From the NCBI GenBank assembly GCA_003131985.1, contig PKWH01000125.1, forward strand, positions 19,297 to 39,598: DNA of 20,302 bases, in the 5' to 3' direction. Of this stretch, positions 8,252 through 15,808 are shown piece by piece; within the stretch, counting starts at the first letter, position 1, and each line of letters starts with the position of its first letter. The notes under the pieces are model-generated. The model ran no database searches. It saw nothing but the letters and a program-made list of their open reading frames with translations, and was not told the DNA's origin. This DNA comes from Acidobacteriota bacterium. GTDB taxonomy: Bacteria > Acidobacteriota > Terriglobia > Acidiferrales > UBA7541. The position numbers and the translations under genes were made by a program.

Positions 8252-8276
8252 TGGGCTATTATGCCCCAAAACCTTT
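8252..8276. promoter_or_regulatory. Candidate shared divergent promoter with near-leaderless transcripts
   Basis: Only 25 bp separate the two divergent start codons. TATTAT (8257-8262) can be a -10 box for the plus strand, and its complement, overlapping by one base (CATAAT, 8263-8258), a -10 for the minus strand. A weak -35 for the plus direction (TTGCGG, 8233-8238, 18-bp spacer) lies inside the minus-strand gene. Neither gene has a Shine-Dalgarno sequence here, which fits very short leaders. Inference from spacing and box symmetry. Confidence 0.38.
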
Positions 8277-9275
8277 ATGAAGATTGTGGTCACAGGCGTG
8301 ACCGGATTTCTTGGCGGCCATCTGGCCTCAGCTCTTGTAGATGATGGCCATACAGTCGTGGGCACAGGAAGAGACCGGAAGCGCGCCGAACTGGCGCGAA
8401 AGCGCGGCGCAAGCGTGCTGTTGGGAGACATTGCCGAGAAGGAATTTGTGTGCGAGGCGATTGCCGGCGCCGAAGCCGTGGTCCACGCAGCCGCTCTCTC
8501 TGCGCCGTGGGGCAGTCGGCAAGCCTTTCTAACCGCGAACGTCACCGGAACGGAAAACGTAGTGGAAGCGTGCCGACGTTATCTTGTGCAGAGGGTCGTC
8601 CATGTGTCCTCGCCCAGCGTGACGTTCGCAGGGCAGGATGTCTTTCAACAGACGGAGCAAGCTCCCTATCCGCGAAGGTACCTGAGCTTCTACTCACAAT
8701 CGAAGAAGATGGCAGAAGACGTCGTCAATCATGCTATCCGCGCCGGATTGCCCGCGACCATTGTTCGCCCCAAGGCGATCTTCGGACCGGGTGATACAAC
8801 GCTGCTGCCGCGTCTGATAGCGGCCGCCAGGGCGAAGCGACTGGTCCAGGTAGGCACAGGCACCAATTTGGTTGATCTTACTCATGTCGCTAACGTGGTG
8901 CGTTCAATTGTGCTCGTCCTGAAGACGGAGTATGCCGTTGGGCAAACCTATACCATTACTAATGATGAGTCTTCGAATCTATGGAGTGTGATCCGTCTTG
9001 CCGTTTCTGAAATATTAGCTGGAGCGAACTTGCGGCGGGTGCCGTATCGGGCGGCATTCCTGGCTGCGACTGCGTATGAAGCCCGGGCAGCGCTCACACG
9101 CCGAGAGCCGTTTTTGACGCGGTATTCTGTCGCTATCCTTGGCCGCAACCAGACGTATGACATCTCAGCACTCAAGCGTGATACTGGATATACGCCCGGG
9201 ATTTCCATAAAAGAAGGACTCCGGCAGACCATAGCCGCTTTTAAAGCGGAGGATAGCAGCGGCGATGGGAATTGA
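8277..9275 (+). CDS. OleD-like NAD(P)-dependent 3-oxoacyl reductase (extended SDR)
   Basis: An extended short-chain dehydrogenase of 332 residues. It has the Rossmann motif TGVTGFLGG at residues 6-14, the substrate-side Ser (VHVSSPSVTF, 110-113) and the active-site pair Y139 and K143 (YSQSK). The segments SAPWGS, ANVTGTENV, RPKAIFGPGDTTLLPRL and VGTGTNLVDLTHVANV follow the pattern of OleD, which reduces 2-alkyl-3-oxoacids in long-chain olefin biosynthesis, and of related 3-beta-hydroxysteroid dehydrogenase/epimerase proteins. In this operon it probably reduces the beta-keto product of the ketosynthase at 11679-12677. It is the first gene of the operon, lacks an obvious ribosome site, and overlaps the next gene by 11 bp. 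A sugar epimerase role is less likely given the ketosynthase. Confidence 0.8.
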   Translation: MKIVVTGVTGFLGGHLASALVDDGHTVVGTGRDRKRAELARKRGASVLLGDIAEKEFVCEAIAGAEAVVHAAALSAPWGSRQAFLTANVTGTENVVEACRRYLVQRVVHVSSPSVTFAGQDVFQQTEQAPYPRRYLSFYSQSKKMAEDVVNHAIRAGLPATIVRPKAIFGPGDTTLLPRLIAAARAKRLVQVGTGTNLVDLTHVANVVRSIVLVLKTEYAVGQTYTITNDESSNLWSVIRLAVSEILAGANLRRVPYRAAFLAATAYEARAALTRREPFLTRYSVAILGRNQTYDISALKRDTGYTPGISIKEGLRQTIAAFKAEDSSGDGN

Positions 9276-10110
9276 CTGGTGCAAGATTTATGACACCGGG
9301 CGATGCAAGGTTCCAGAGCGCCTGTTGTTTTCCGGCGGCAGCTGGCGGACCATCTTCTGCCATGCGCTAACCGTAGCTCTGCGCCATCCCAGACACGGAA
9401 TTGTCTTGTTCGATACAGGTGTGGCTCCTCGAATTGAGGAAGTTACCGCGCATTGGCCAAACCGGATGTATCGCTCGGTGGTTCAGTTTGACTGTAGGCC
9501 GGAGATGTCTCTGGTGCGGCAGCTTCAGGGGGATGGCGTGGCTCCCGGTGACGTGAGCCTGATCGTGTTTTCACACGTTCATGCCGATCATGTTGGAGGA
9601 TTGCTAGATTTTCCCAACGCGGAGATTGTCCTTTCCCAGGACGCCCTTAGTTTTGCCCGCAAGATGCGCGGTCTGAAAGCGGTGATGAACGCATATCTGC
9701 CCGAGCTTATGCCGGCGGACCTCAACGCGCGATCCCGCGCCGTCGCTTGCGGCGACACCTCGCTCAGCTATTTCAACAGCTTCGATTTGTTCGGCGACGG
9801 CACTGTCCGCCTGGTCGATCTGCCGGGACATGCGCCCGGACACATAGGGATGCTGACCAGTGCAGGCGAGAAAAGGTATTTTTTCGTCGCGGACGCTTGC
9901 TGGCACTCACGCACGGTGACTCATGGCGAACTGCCACATCGCGCGACGGGATTGATCGTGTACGACTGGAAGGTCATGGAATCAACCATTTGCCGCATAC
10001 GGAAGTTTTTGGCCAGCCAGCCCGAGCACAATTTGGTCCCATCGCATTGTCCGCTCGCGACAGAAAAGTATTTGGTTGGGGGGAGAGGCGATGTCCGCCA
10101 GGTTGTCTGA
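9265..10110 (+). CDS. Metallo-beta-lactamase-fold hydrolase, AHL-lactonase-like
   Basis: A 281-residue MBL-fold enzyme with a complete di-zinc site: H104-x-H106-x-D108-H109 (SHVHADHVGG), H189 (LPGHAPGH), D210 (VADACWH) and H261 (VPSHCP). Family members that look most like this cleave lactones such as acyl-homoserine lactones (AiiA type) or thioesters. No signal peptide, so cytoplasmic. It overlaps the reductase gene by 11 bp, with GGAGG at 9248-9252, and its end overlaps the adenylate-forming enzyme gene, so it is part of the pathway. In canonical ole clusters an alpha/beta hydrolase (OleB) handles the beta-lactone; here an MBL enzyme may hydrolyse a lactone or thioester intermediate, or protect the producer. 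Substrate not determined from sequence. Confidence 0.8.
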   Translation: MGIDWCKIYDTGRCKVPERLLFSGGSWRTIFCHALTVALRHPRHGIVLFDTGVAPRIEEVTAHWPNRMYRSVVQFDCRPEMSLVRQLQGDGVAPGDVSLIVFSHVHADHVGGLLDFPNAEIVLSQDALSFARKMRGLKAVMNAYLPELMPADLNARSRAVACGDTSLSYFNSFDLFGDGTVRLVDLPGHAPGHIGMLTSAGEKRYFFVADACWHSRTVTHGELPHRATGLIVYDWKVMESTICRIRKFLASQPEHNLVPSHCPLATEKYLVGGRGDVRQVV

Positions 10111-11461
10111 TGTAGTCCGAATTGCTAGCTGTCTTACCGGCGCCAGGCTGCGCTTCCGGCTGCTGCGCGGTCGCGCACTGGCTGCTTATCAGAACGCCCG
10201 CGCGCGCAGACTGCTCGAGTTCGCGGTACGGCACTCGCCATTCCACGCACAGCGCTTTCAGGGCCACGACATCAATCGGTGGCGTCAGCTCCCGGCGATT
10301 GAGAAGCAAGACATGATGAAAAACTTCAGCAGCTACAACACCGCAGGCATTCCGCTGGAACCGGCGATGAAGGTCGCGGTAGAAGCCGAAGAGAGCCGCG
10401 TCTTTACGGAAACGATGTCGGGGTTGACCGTTGGGCTTTCATCAGGGACATCAGGGCACAGAGGCATTTTCCTGGTTAGCCGGTTGGAGCAGCTTCGCTG
10501 GGCCGGCGAGATTTTGAGCCGCACCCTGCCAGGAATCAGGGCGAAAGGCTGGAGAGTCGCCATGTTTATGCGCTCGAACAGCAATCTCTACGCAACCCTG
10601 GGCTCCCACTGGCTTCGCTTCCAGTATTTCGATTTGTTCACACCTCTGCAGGAATCGGTAGAGAAATTGAATCGATTCGAGCCCGACGTGCTGGTTGGAC
10701 CAGCGTCGTTGCTTTCGCTGCTGCGCAGGGAGAAGACAGATGGACGTCTTAACATTGCGCCCATCCGGGTCATCTCCGTGGCCGAGGTGCTTGAGCCTCA
10801 GGACAAGGAAGCATTGGAGGGCGCTTTTGCCGTGCCGGTGCACCAGATCTACCAGTGCACCGAAGGACTGATTGCCGCATGTTGCGAGCGCGGCTCACTG
10901 CACATTCTGGAAGACGTGATCGCGGTTGACCTTGAGGTCCTCGATCAGGATGAAGAGAGCATCCGGGCAGTTCCGGTGATTACTGATTTATGGCGCACCA
11001 CGCAGCCGATCATTCGCTATCGGATGAGCGACGTAATCGTGGTGGAGAAAAGACCTTGTGGCTGCGGGTCAGCGTTTCGTGTCTTGCGCGCCATAGAAGG
11101 CCGGTATGATGACGTGCTCTTTGCGCGTGATGCGGACGGGGGATTGAAACCGGTATTTGCCGATCTTGTCCGTAGAATTCTGCTGCTTGCTTCCGACAGG
11201 ATTACAGACTACCTGGTGGTCCAGCGCACACTCTCCGCCTGGGATGTAAATCTCGATCTCGATTCGCCGGAGGACTTCCAGATGCTGGCGCACTCCCTGG
11301 AGCAGCGGTTTCAAAAAACCCTGGCTGGCTACGGGCTAGTCGCTCCCGAGATCAACGTTGCTCTGGGGGTGCCCGCCAGAGATCCCTTGGCGAAGAAGCG
11401 GCGCGTGCGAAGGACTTTTCCTATGAACTGCGTTGAAAAAGGTGATGCGGTGACGGCATAA
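10091..11461 (+). CDS. Adenylate-forming enzyme, PaaK / F390-synthetase-related
   Basis: This belongs to the phenylacetate-CoA ligase (PaaK)/coenzyme F390 synthetase-like branch of ANL enzymes, which activate carboxylates as acyl-AMP. Visible are the phosphate-binding loop SSGTSGHRG (about 117-125), the Y-Q-C-T-E-G motif (254-259), YRMSD with the ribose-binding Asp (310-314), and CGCGSAFRVLRAIEGRYDD, characteristic of this branch. Length 456 residues. I chose ATG 10091 with GGGGGGAGAGG just upstream over the in-frame TTG at 10076; either way it overlaps the MBL gene. It likely activates a fatty or hydroxy acid of the pathway. It occupies the place of the OleC beta-lactone synthetase but belongs to a different ANL subfamily. 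Acceptor (CoA, amine or internal hydroxyl) unknown. Confidence 0.78.
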   Translation: MSARLSDVVRIASCLTGARLRFRLLRGRALAAYQNARARRLLEFAVRHSPFHAQRFQGHDINRWRQLPAIEKQDMMKNFSSYNTAGIPLEPAMKVAVEAEESRVFTETMSGLTVGLSSGTSGHRGIFLVSRLEQLRWAGEILSRTLPGIRAKGWRVAMFMRSNSNLYATLGSHWLRFQYFDLFTPLQESVEKLNRFEPDVLVGPASLLSLLRREKTDGRLNIAPIRVISVAEVLEPQDKEALEGAFAVPVHQIYQCTEGLIAACCERGSLHILEDVIAVDLEVLDQDEESIRAVPVITDLWRTTQPIIRYRMSDVIVVEKRPCGCGSAFRVLRAIEGRYDDVLFARDADGGLKPVFADLVRRILLLASDRITDYLVVQRTLSAWDVNLDLDSPEDFQMLAHSLEQRFQKTLAGYGLVAPEINVALGVPARDPLAKKRRVRRTFPMNCVEKGDAVTA

Positions 11462-11678
11462 CTGATTTCCTTGAGCGTTCGCAGACAGTGGACATGTGAT
11501 TCCGCGGCGGTTTCGCTTGCCGGACTCTGTCGTTTCCTGCCGTCCGGTTCGTGAGTCGATGTTCATTCCAAGAAGTTACTGGTAGGGTGACTGATACATC
11601 GTGCGGAAGTTCCGTCTTGACGATGGACCGAATGTCGAATGACGCGGCTGAGAATCTCAACCGGCTTCGGGGGGACAG
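11462..11678. other. Intergenic gap inside the biosynthetic operon
   Basis: This 217-bp gap is the only sizeable break in the otherwise tightly packed gene set. I see no carrier-protein gene (no DSL motif), no tRNA and no clear hairpin. A TTGACG near 11617 lacks a matching -10. It could hold an internal promoter for the ketosynthase-to-exporter half, or mark the join of two modules. Confidence 0.35.
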
Positions 11679-12677
11679 ATGAAGCACTTGGCGCGTGTCC
11701 GGATTGCGGGTCTGGGTACTTACTTGCCGGATGCGATTGTCCGTAACGTGGAGTTGGGGAAGAAGCTAGGCGTTCCCGATGGCTGGATCGAAAAAGTCAC
11801 TGGCGTAGTTGAGAGACGGCGGGCCGGAGGCGAAACTACCGCGCAGATGGCTGCGGCAGCGGTGCGCAACGCTCTGGATGACGCGGAAGCGGAACTTGAC
11901 GAAGTTGAATTGATCATCGGCGCCTCCGCGGCGCCACAGCAATTGATTCCATGCTCCGCGGCGTTCGTGCAAAGGGAGCTGATGGCGCCGGCAGGCAAGA
12001 GCGCGTGCTTTGACGTAGGCGCAACCTGCCTCAGTTTTCTGGTTGCTCTGCACCTGGCTTCGCTCTACATCCATTCAGGCAAGTACCGCTGCGTGGTGAT
12101 TGCGTCGTCTGAGCTTACTTCGTTCGCGCTGAATCCTTCGCATCCGGAGAGTGCGGCGCTCTTCGGCGACGCGGCGGCGGCGGCCGTCCTGAAGCCGACT
12201 AGGAAGGGCGAGTCGAGCGCCGTGGGACACTATGCGCTGTCCACGTTCAGCAGCGGTGCCCATCTTACTGAGTTGCGGGGCGGAGGTACGTTTCGCCATC
12301 CCAATGATCCGTGCACCACTCCGGAGGACAACACGTTTTCCATGGACGGTCCCGCCGTGCTCAGGATGGCCCTGGAAACAATGCCCGGATTCTTCAAAGC
12401 TTTTCTGGAACAGGCAGGCTCGGTTCGCGAAGACTATGATTTCATTATTCCACACCAGGCCAGCCGCCGTGGACTGGAAGTTATGAGACGTGCCCTGGGC
12501 TTGAACAGAGATCGCATGTTCATCAATCTGGAGCGCAGAGGGAATTGCATTGCGGCTTCCATACCGCTGGCGCTGGCGGAAAGCAGAAGCGCGGGGCTGC
12601 TGCAGCGAGGGCAGCGTGTCCTGTTATTGGGCACTGGCGCAGGGCTGACATTGGGAGCCCTGGAGTTGATTTTCTAG
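11679..12677 (+). CDS. Beta-ketoacyl synthase III-family condensing enzyme (FabH/OleA-like)
   Basis: A 332-residue thiolase-fold condensing enzyme with the full KAS III triad: C117 (GATCLSF), H259 (IIPHQAS) and N289 (ERRGNCIAAS), close to the spacing in FabH (Cys112, His244, Asn274 in E. coli). The C-terminal GTGAGLTLGALEL loop is also typical. FabH condenses acetyl-CoA with malonyl-ACP; OleA joins two acyl-CoAs head to head; others acylate amines. The neighbouring OleD-like reductase and acyl-activating enzyme make a dedicated secondary pathway far more likely than housekeeping fatty acid synthesis. A GGGGGGA ribosome site lies shortly before the ATG. The transferase gene follows after 7 bp. 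The Cys context (ATCLSF in place of AACAGF) marks it as divergent from ordinary FabH. Confidence 0.83.
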   Translation: MKHLARVRIAGLGTYLPDAIVRNVELGKKLGVPDGWIEKVTGVVERRRAGGETTAQMAAAAVRNALDDAEAELDEVELIIGASAAPQQLIPCSAAFVQRELMAPAGKSACFDVGATCLSFLVALHLASLYIHSGKYRCVVIASSELTSFALNPSHPESAALFGDAAAAAVLKPTRKGESSAVGHYALSTFSSGAHLTELRGGGTFRHPNDPCTTPEDNTFSMDGPAVLRMALETMPGFFKAFLEQAGSVREDYDFIIPHQASRRGLEVMRRALGLNRDRMFINLERRGNCIAASIPLALAESRSAGLLQRGQRVLLLGTGAGLTLGALELIF

Positions 12678-12684
12678 ATCCTTT

Positions 12685-13866
12685 ATGAATGCTCTTTTTA
12701 CACGGCTGATCAAAAACCACCTGGTCTACACCGTTAGCTGGGAGGACTGGGAATTGGACCAGAGCGCCCTGAGGCTGCAGCCGGACGATCGCGTGGTGAT
12801 GATTACAGGTGGCGGATGCAACGTCCTGAATTTCTATCTTGCCGGCATGCGATGTCTACATGCTGTGGACCTGAATCCCTGCCAGAGCGCCCTGCTGGAG
12901 CTCAAACTGGCCGGAGCCGCAGGCCTCGACTTTGCTGACTTCTTCGCGTTGTTTGGCGAAGGGCGACACGCTAACTTCAAAAAGCTTTATAAAGAGAGGT
13001 TGCGGCCGAGGCTCTCGCTCTGCGCGCAAAGATTCTGGGACAAGAGACAAGGCTATTTCAGTCCGGGGCTATGGCGACGGCGATTTCATCACCGCAGCAC
13101 GGCAGGACTGGCGTACAAAATCCTGTTGGAGTGGCGGCGGCTGTGGCCGCAATTGGGAAGAAAGCTCGATGAGTTGTACTGTTTCGACACCATCGCGGAG
13201 CAAGCGGCAGCCTATCACGCTCTGGATTTACGTCGACGCTTTCATTCGCGCATGTTCCGCTGGATTTTTCGTCGTGAGATGCTTATGGACCTGATGGCAA
13301 TCCCGCGTGAGCAGTTCCAACAAATTGAAAAACGCTACCCTGGTGGCATGCCCGGTTTCGCGCAGGACTGCATGGAGAATGTTTTTACGCGCACACTCCT
13401 GAAGGAAAATTATTTCTGGCAGGTAGCTTGGTTTGGACGGTTCACGCCAAGCTGCTGCCCGCCGTACTTGCTCCAGGAAAACTTCTCCCGGCTAGCCGGC
13501 ATAATGGACTCCATTCACATCCACACTGCCACTCTGGCAGAATTCCTGAGCAGCACGGAAGAAAAGTTCGACAAATTTGTCTTGCTCGATCACATGGATT
13601 GGCTGGGTGGACCTGACAGGAGCGAGCTGGTTCGCGAGTGGGACGGCATCATACGGACGGCTTCCGACCGCGCGCGCATCATCTTCCGCACGGCCGGGCC
13701 GGATGCCGGCTATTTGCAGAATCTTCCCGTTACTTCGCACGGACGGACGGCCATGCTGCAGGACTGTGTCCATTTTGATCGCTCCTTGGCGGCGGAGCTG
13801 CATCGGAAAGACCGCGTATCCATCTATGGAAATTTTTACGTTTGCACACTGAACGGGGCGGAGTGA
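12685..13866 (+). CDS. BtaA-like (DUF3419) SAM 3-amino-3-carboxypropyl transferase
   Basis: A 393-residue protein of the DUF3419 family, whose founding member BtaA transfers the 3-amino-3-carboxypropyl group of SAM to the hydroxyl of diacylglycerol, giving a homoserine ether lipid. Family marks are visible: the SAM site VVMITGGGCNVLNFYLAG (about 37-54), AVDLNPCQSALLELKLAG (60-77) and LLDHMDWL (D302-W306). No transmembrane segment or signal peptide. BtaB, the N-methyltransferase needed to finish betaine lipid, is absent, so the product is probably not DGTS. Given the neighbours, a hydroxyacyl acceptor made by the ketosynthase/reductase pair is plausible (inference). It lies 7 bp from both neighbouring genes. 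Confidence 0.78.
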   Translation: MNALFTRLIKNHLVYTVSWEDWELDQSALRLQPDDRVVMITGGGCNVLNFYLAGMRCLHAVDLNPCQSALLELKLAGAAGLDFADFFALFGEGRHANFKKLYKERLRPRLSLCAQRFWDKRQGYFSPGLWRRRFHHRSTAGLAYKILLEWRRLWPQLGRKLDELYCFDTIAEQAAAYHALDLRRRFHSRMFRWIFRREMLMDLMAIPREQFQQIEKRYPGGMPGFAQDCMENVFTRTLLKENYFWQVAWFGRFTPSCCPPYLLQENFSRLAGIMDSIHIHTATLAEFLSSTEEKFDKFVLLDHMDWLGGPDRSELVREWDGIIRTASDRARIIFRTAGPDAGYLQNLPVTSHGRTAMLQDCVHFDRSLAAELHRKDRVSIYGNFYVCTLNGAE

Positions 13867-13873
13867 ACTTAGG

Positions 13874-14488
13874 ATGACTGTGCCACTGCAAGTTGCGGAA
13901 ATTTCCAAGAGCTTTGCGCGGAAGAGCGTGCTGACAAACATCAGCCTGGCGGTCCCCGGCGGCAGCCTGGTGGGGATCGTAGGGGAGAACGGCGTTGGGA
14001 AATCCACGCTGCTGAAAATCATTGTCGGCGCGATCCGGCCCGACTCCGGCAGCGTCACCCGTGCAGGAAGTGCCGGCTATTGTCCCCAGGAGCCTGAACT
14101 GTTTGAAGAGCTAACGGTGCTCGAGAATTTCATGCTGTACGCGGCTGCTCACGGCCTCCCGCGCGATGTCTGGAAAAAGAGAGCAGACGATCTGCTGGGC
14201 AAGCTGTCATTCCGCCAATATGAACACTCTATGGTAAAAACCCTGAGCGGAGGAACGCGGCAAAAACTCAATCTAGCCATCGCGTTGCTGCAAGACCCTG
14301 ATGTGCTCGTTCTGGACGAGCCATACGCCGCTTTTGACTGGCAGACTTACCTTAAATTCTGGGAGCTAGCGGAAGAGCTGCGTGGAATAGGGAAATCGTT
14401 ACTGATTGTTTCCCACCTGGTCTATGACAAACAGAAGTTCGACCAAATATATGAGCTGCGTTCGGGCTCAGTCGAAAGGACCCAGTGA
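13874..14488 (+). CDS. ABC transporter ATP-binding protein
   Basis: A compact 204-residue ATPase subunit with Walker A GENGVGKS (37-44), Q-loop Gln72 (YCPQEPELFEEL), signature LSGGTRQ (124-130), Walker B VLVLDEP (144-150) and the switch His181 (IVSH). It pairs with the permease whose GTG start overlaps its stop by 4 bp, forming an ABC-2-type exporter. Shorter than most stand-alone ABC ATPases but with all motifs intact. As the sixth of seven co-directional genes it most likely drives export of the metabolite made by the operon, or provides self-protection. A TTAGGA site precedes the ATG. Confidence 0.9.
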   Translation: MTVPLQVAEISKSFARKSVLTNISLAVPGGSLVGIVGENGVGKSTLLKIIVGAIRPDSGSVTRAGSAGYCPQEPELFEELTVLENFMLYAAAHGLPRDVWKKRADDLLGKLSFRQYEHSMVKTLSGGTRQKLNLAIALLQDPDVLVLDEPYAAFDWQTYLKFWELAEELRGIGKSLLIVSHLVYDKQKFDQIYELRSGSVERTQ

Positions 14489-15243
14489 CCAGAGTCCTGA
14501 CAGCGTTAAAGCTGGCCTGCCTTGAGATAGTCAGAAACCGCACGGCGCTGCTGCTGATCCTTGTTCTGCCCGGACTGTTTGAGACATTGATCTATGTCAC
14601 GACGCCAAACCGCGTCGTATCTTTCGATCTGCCGTCATTAGGTGCGGAGGAAAGCATTGACGTTTCCGCTCGCGCTGAGGCTTTCGTGTTCATGGCGGTC
14701 GTTGCTGTAGCCTTCATCGCGGGCTTCGCTGGCCTGACGCTCATGCAGGGTTCTATCCGCGCGCAGAAGCGACTTGTCCTGAACGGATTTCCCATCTATC
14801 AGTTGTTTTTGTCGCGGCTGCTGGCACTACTGCTTCTGATCGCGTTGGTCAGCGTATACACGGGCTGCATTGTGGAAGCCATCATCCACTCGGATCGGTT
14901 TGCTGGAATTGTGACCGGGCTCGCGCTCACCGGAGCGGTCTACGGGGCCTATGGCTTGCTGATTGGAGCGCTATGGAAGCGCAGCCTAGAGAGCGTGCTC
15001 TCCATTGTCTTACTCACGAACATCGACGTGGGATGGCTCCAGAACCCCATCTTCTATACGGAAGCTACCAACCGGGCGGTCATACACTACTTACCAGGGT
15101 ATTTTCCTTCGCAGGTTGCCATGGTGTCGGCCTTCACGGAAGCGTCTATCGCAAACGCGACGCTGAGAGCGGCCTTATATTTTCTGGTTCTGTTGTTAAC
15201 GGCTGGTGCATTCGCCTATCGCAAACTGCGCGCTTTTGCTTAA
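14485..15243 (+). CDS. ABC-2-type transporter permease
   Basis: A 252-residue integral membrane protein with about six hydrophobic segments: 20-40, 66-88, 104-131, 139-163, 168-181 (weak) and 224-244. The short basic N-terminus before the first segment and the final FAYRKLRAFA are usual for ABC-2 permeases. It starts at a GTG inside the end of the ATPase gene (GTGA overlap), so the two are translationally coupled. With the ATPase it makes a half-size exporter in the inner membrane. Similar folds occur in CcmB-type proteins, but no cytochrome c maturation genes are nearby. It is the last gene of the operon; hairpins follow at 15263-15298. Confidence 0.82.
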   Translation: MTRVLTALKLACLEIVRNRTALLLILVLPGLFETLIYVTTPNRVVSFDLPSLGAEESIDVSARAEAFVFMAVVAVAFIAGFAGLTLMQGSIRAQKRLVLNGFPIYQLFLSRLLALLLLIALVSVYTGCIVEAIIHSDRFAGIVTGLALTGAVYGAYGLLIGALWKRSLESVLSIVLLTNIDVGWLQNPIFYTEATNRAVIHYLPGYFPSQVAMVSAFTEASIANATLRAALYFLVLLLTAGAFAYRKLRAFA

Positions 15244-15262
15244 GCCGCCGGTTACGCGTTCC

Positions 15263-15298
15263 CCCTCGCCTCACGAGGGTGCCGTCCCAGGTCGGCAC
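15263..15298 (+). terminator. Tandem hairpins after the exporter operon
   Basis: CCCTCG (15263-15268) pairs with CGAGGG (15274-15279) around a 5-nt loop. Directly after it, GTGCCG (15279-15284) pairs with CGGCAC (15293-15298) around 8 nt. No T-run follows, so it is a weak or factor-assisted terminator, or a 3'-end stabiliser, about 20 bp past the permease stop. Confidence 0.42.
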
Positions 15299-15518
15299 GC
15301 CGCTTTGACTTCGCGCTCGACAGGAGAACCAGTTCCGCCTGGTCACATTGGCGATCGTGCCTGGATCACGGCGCACTCGGAAACAATCCAGCTGGCCTTG
15401 TATCGGACTTTGCGAAGCCTCCCGGATTCAACTCAGAAATTGTCTCGAAAAAGGGGTCGGGTCAAGAACTGCAAGGTGTGTCCAATTTTTTGTCTCATTC
15501 AAGGGGTTCAGCCCAAAG

Positions 15519-15540
15519 ACTTGGGAACAACTTGGGAACA
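15519..15540. repeat. Perfect 11-bp tandem duplication
   Basis: ACTTGGGAACA occurs twice head to tail. The period is about one helical turn, so two proteins could bind on one face of the DNA, as arm-binding factors of integrases do. Function inferred from position only. Confidence 0.5.
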
Positions 15541-15744
15541 AACTCTGCCGAATACCGTGCAAAACCGTAATGCGTGACATAGGAAAATGCTGGACGAACC
15601 AACTACTTAGCGTTTCTGCTCTTACCTTCTAAGCAGAGGTTCCCCAGACTAGATCATGACTGAAGGGCCAACTTATAGCCCAAGGGATATGCGTCGGTGT
15701 GCCATCCGTGCCACTCAGAATTAGTTACAGACCAACGCATTCTC

Positions 15745-15771
15745 GCTCTTATTGCTGCCTTTTGCTGCCTC
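15745..15771. repeat. Arm repeat, inner right copy
   Basis: Twenty-seven bases matching 15950-15976 with three differences. The core is TGCTGCCTTTTGCTGCCTC. It lies 37 bases before the CCA end of the tRNA fragment at 15809, the same geometry that the outer copy has to selC. Confidence 0.6.
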
Positions 15772-15808
15772 GCGGTTTTCGGAAGTCCTGTGAGGTGAAT
15801 GGGAAAGC

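Noticed and set aside
8252..8545. N-terminal extension of the small secreted protein
   Set aside because: It is antisense to the reductase gene and would bury the clear signal peptide behind about 98 low-complexity residues.
15420..15520. Possible REP/RAYT-type palindromic element around the GGGGTCGGGTC string
   Set aside because: I could not find a convincing inverted partner or a transposase; too weak to call.
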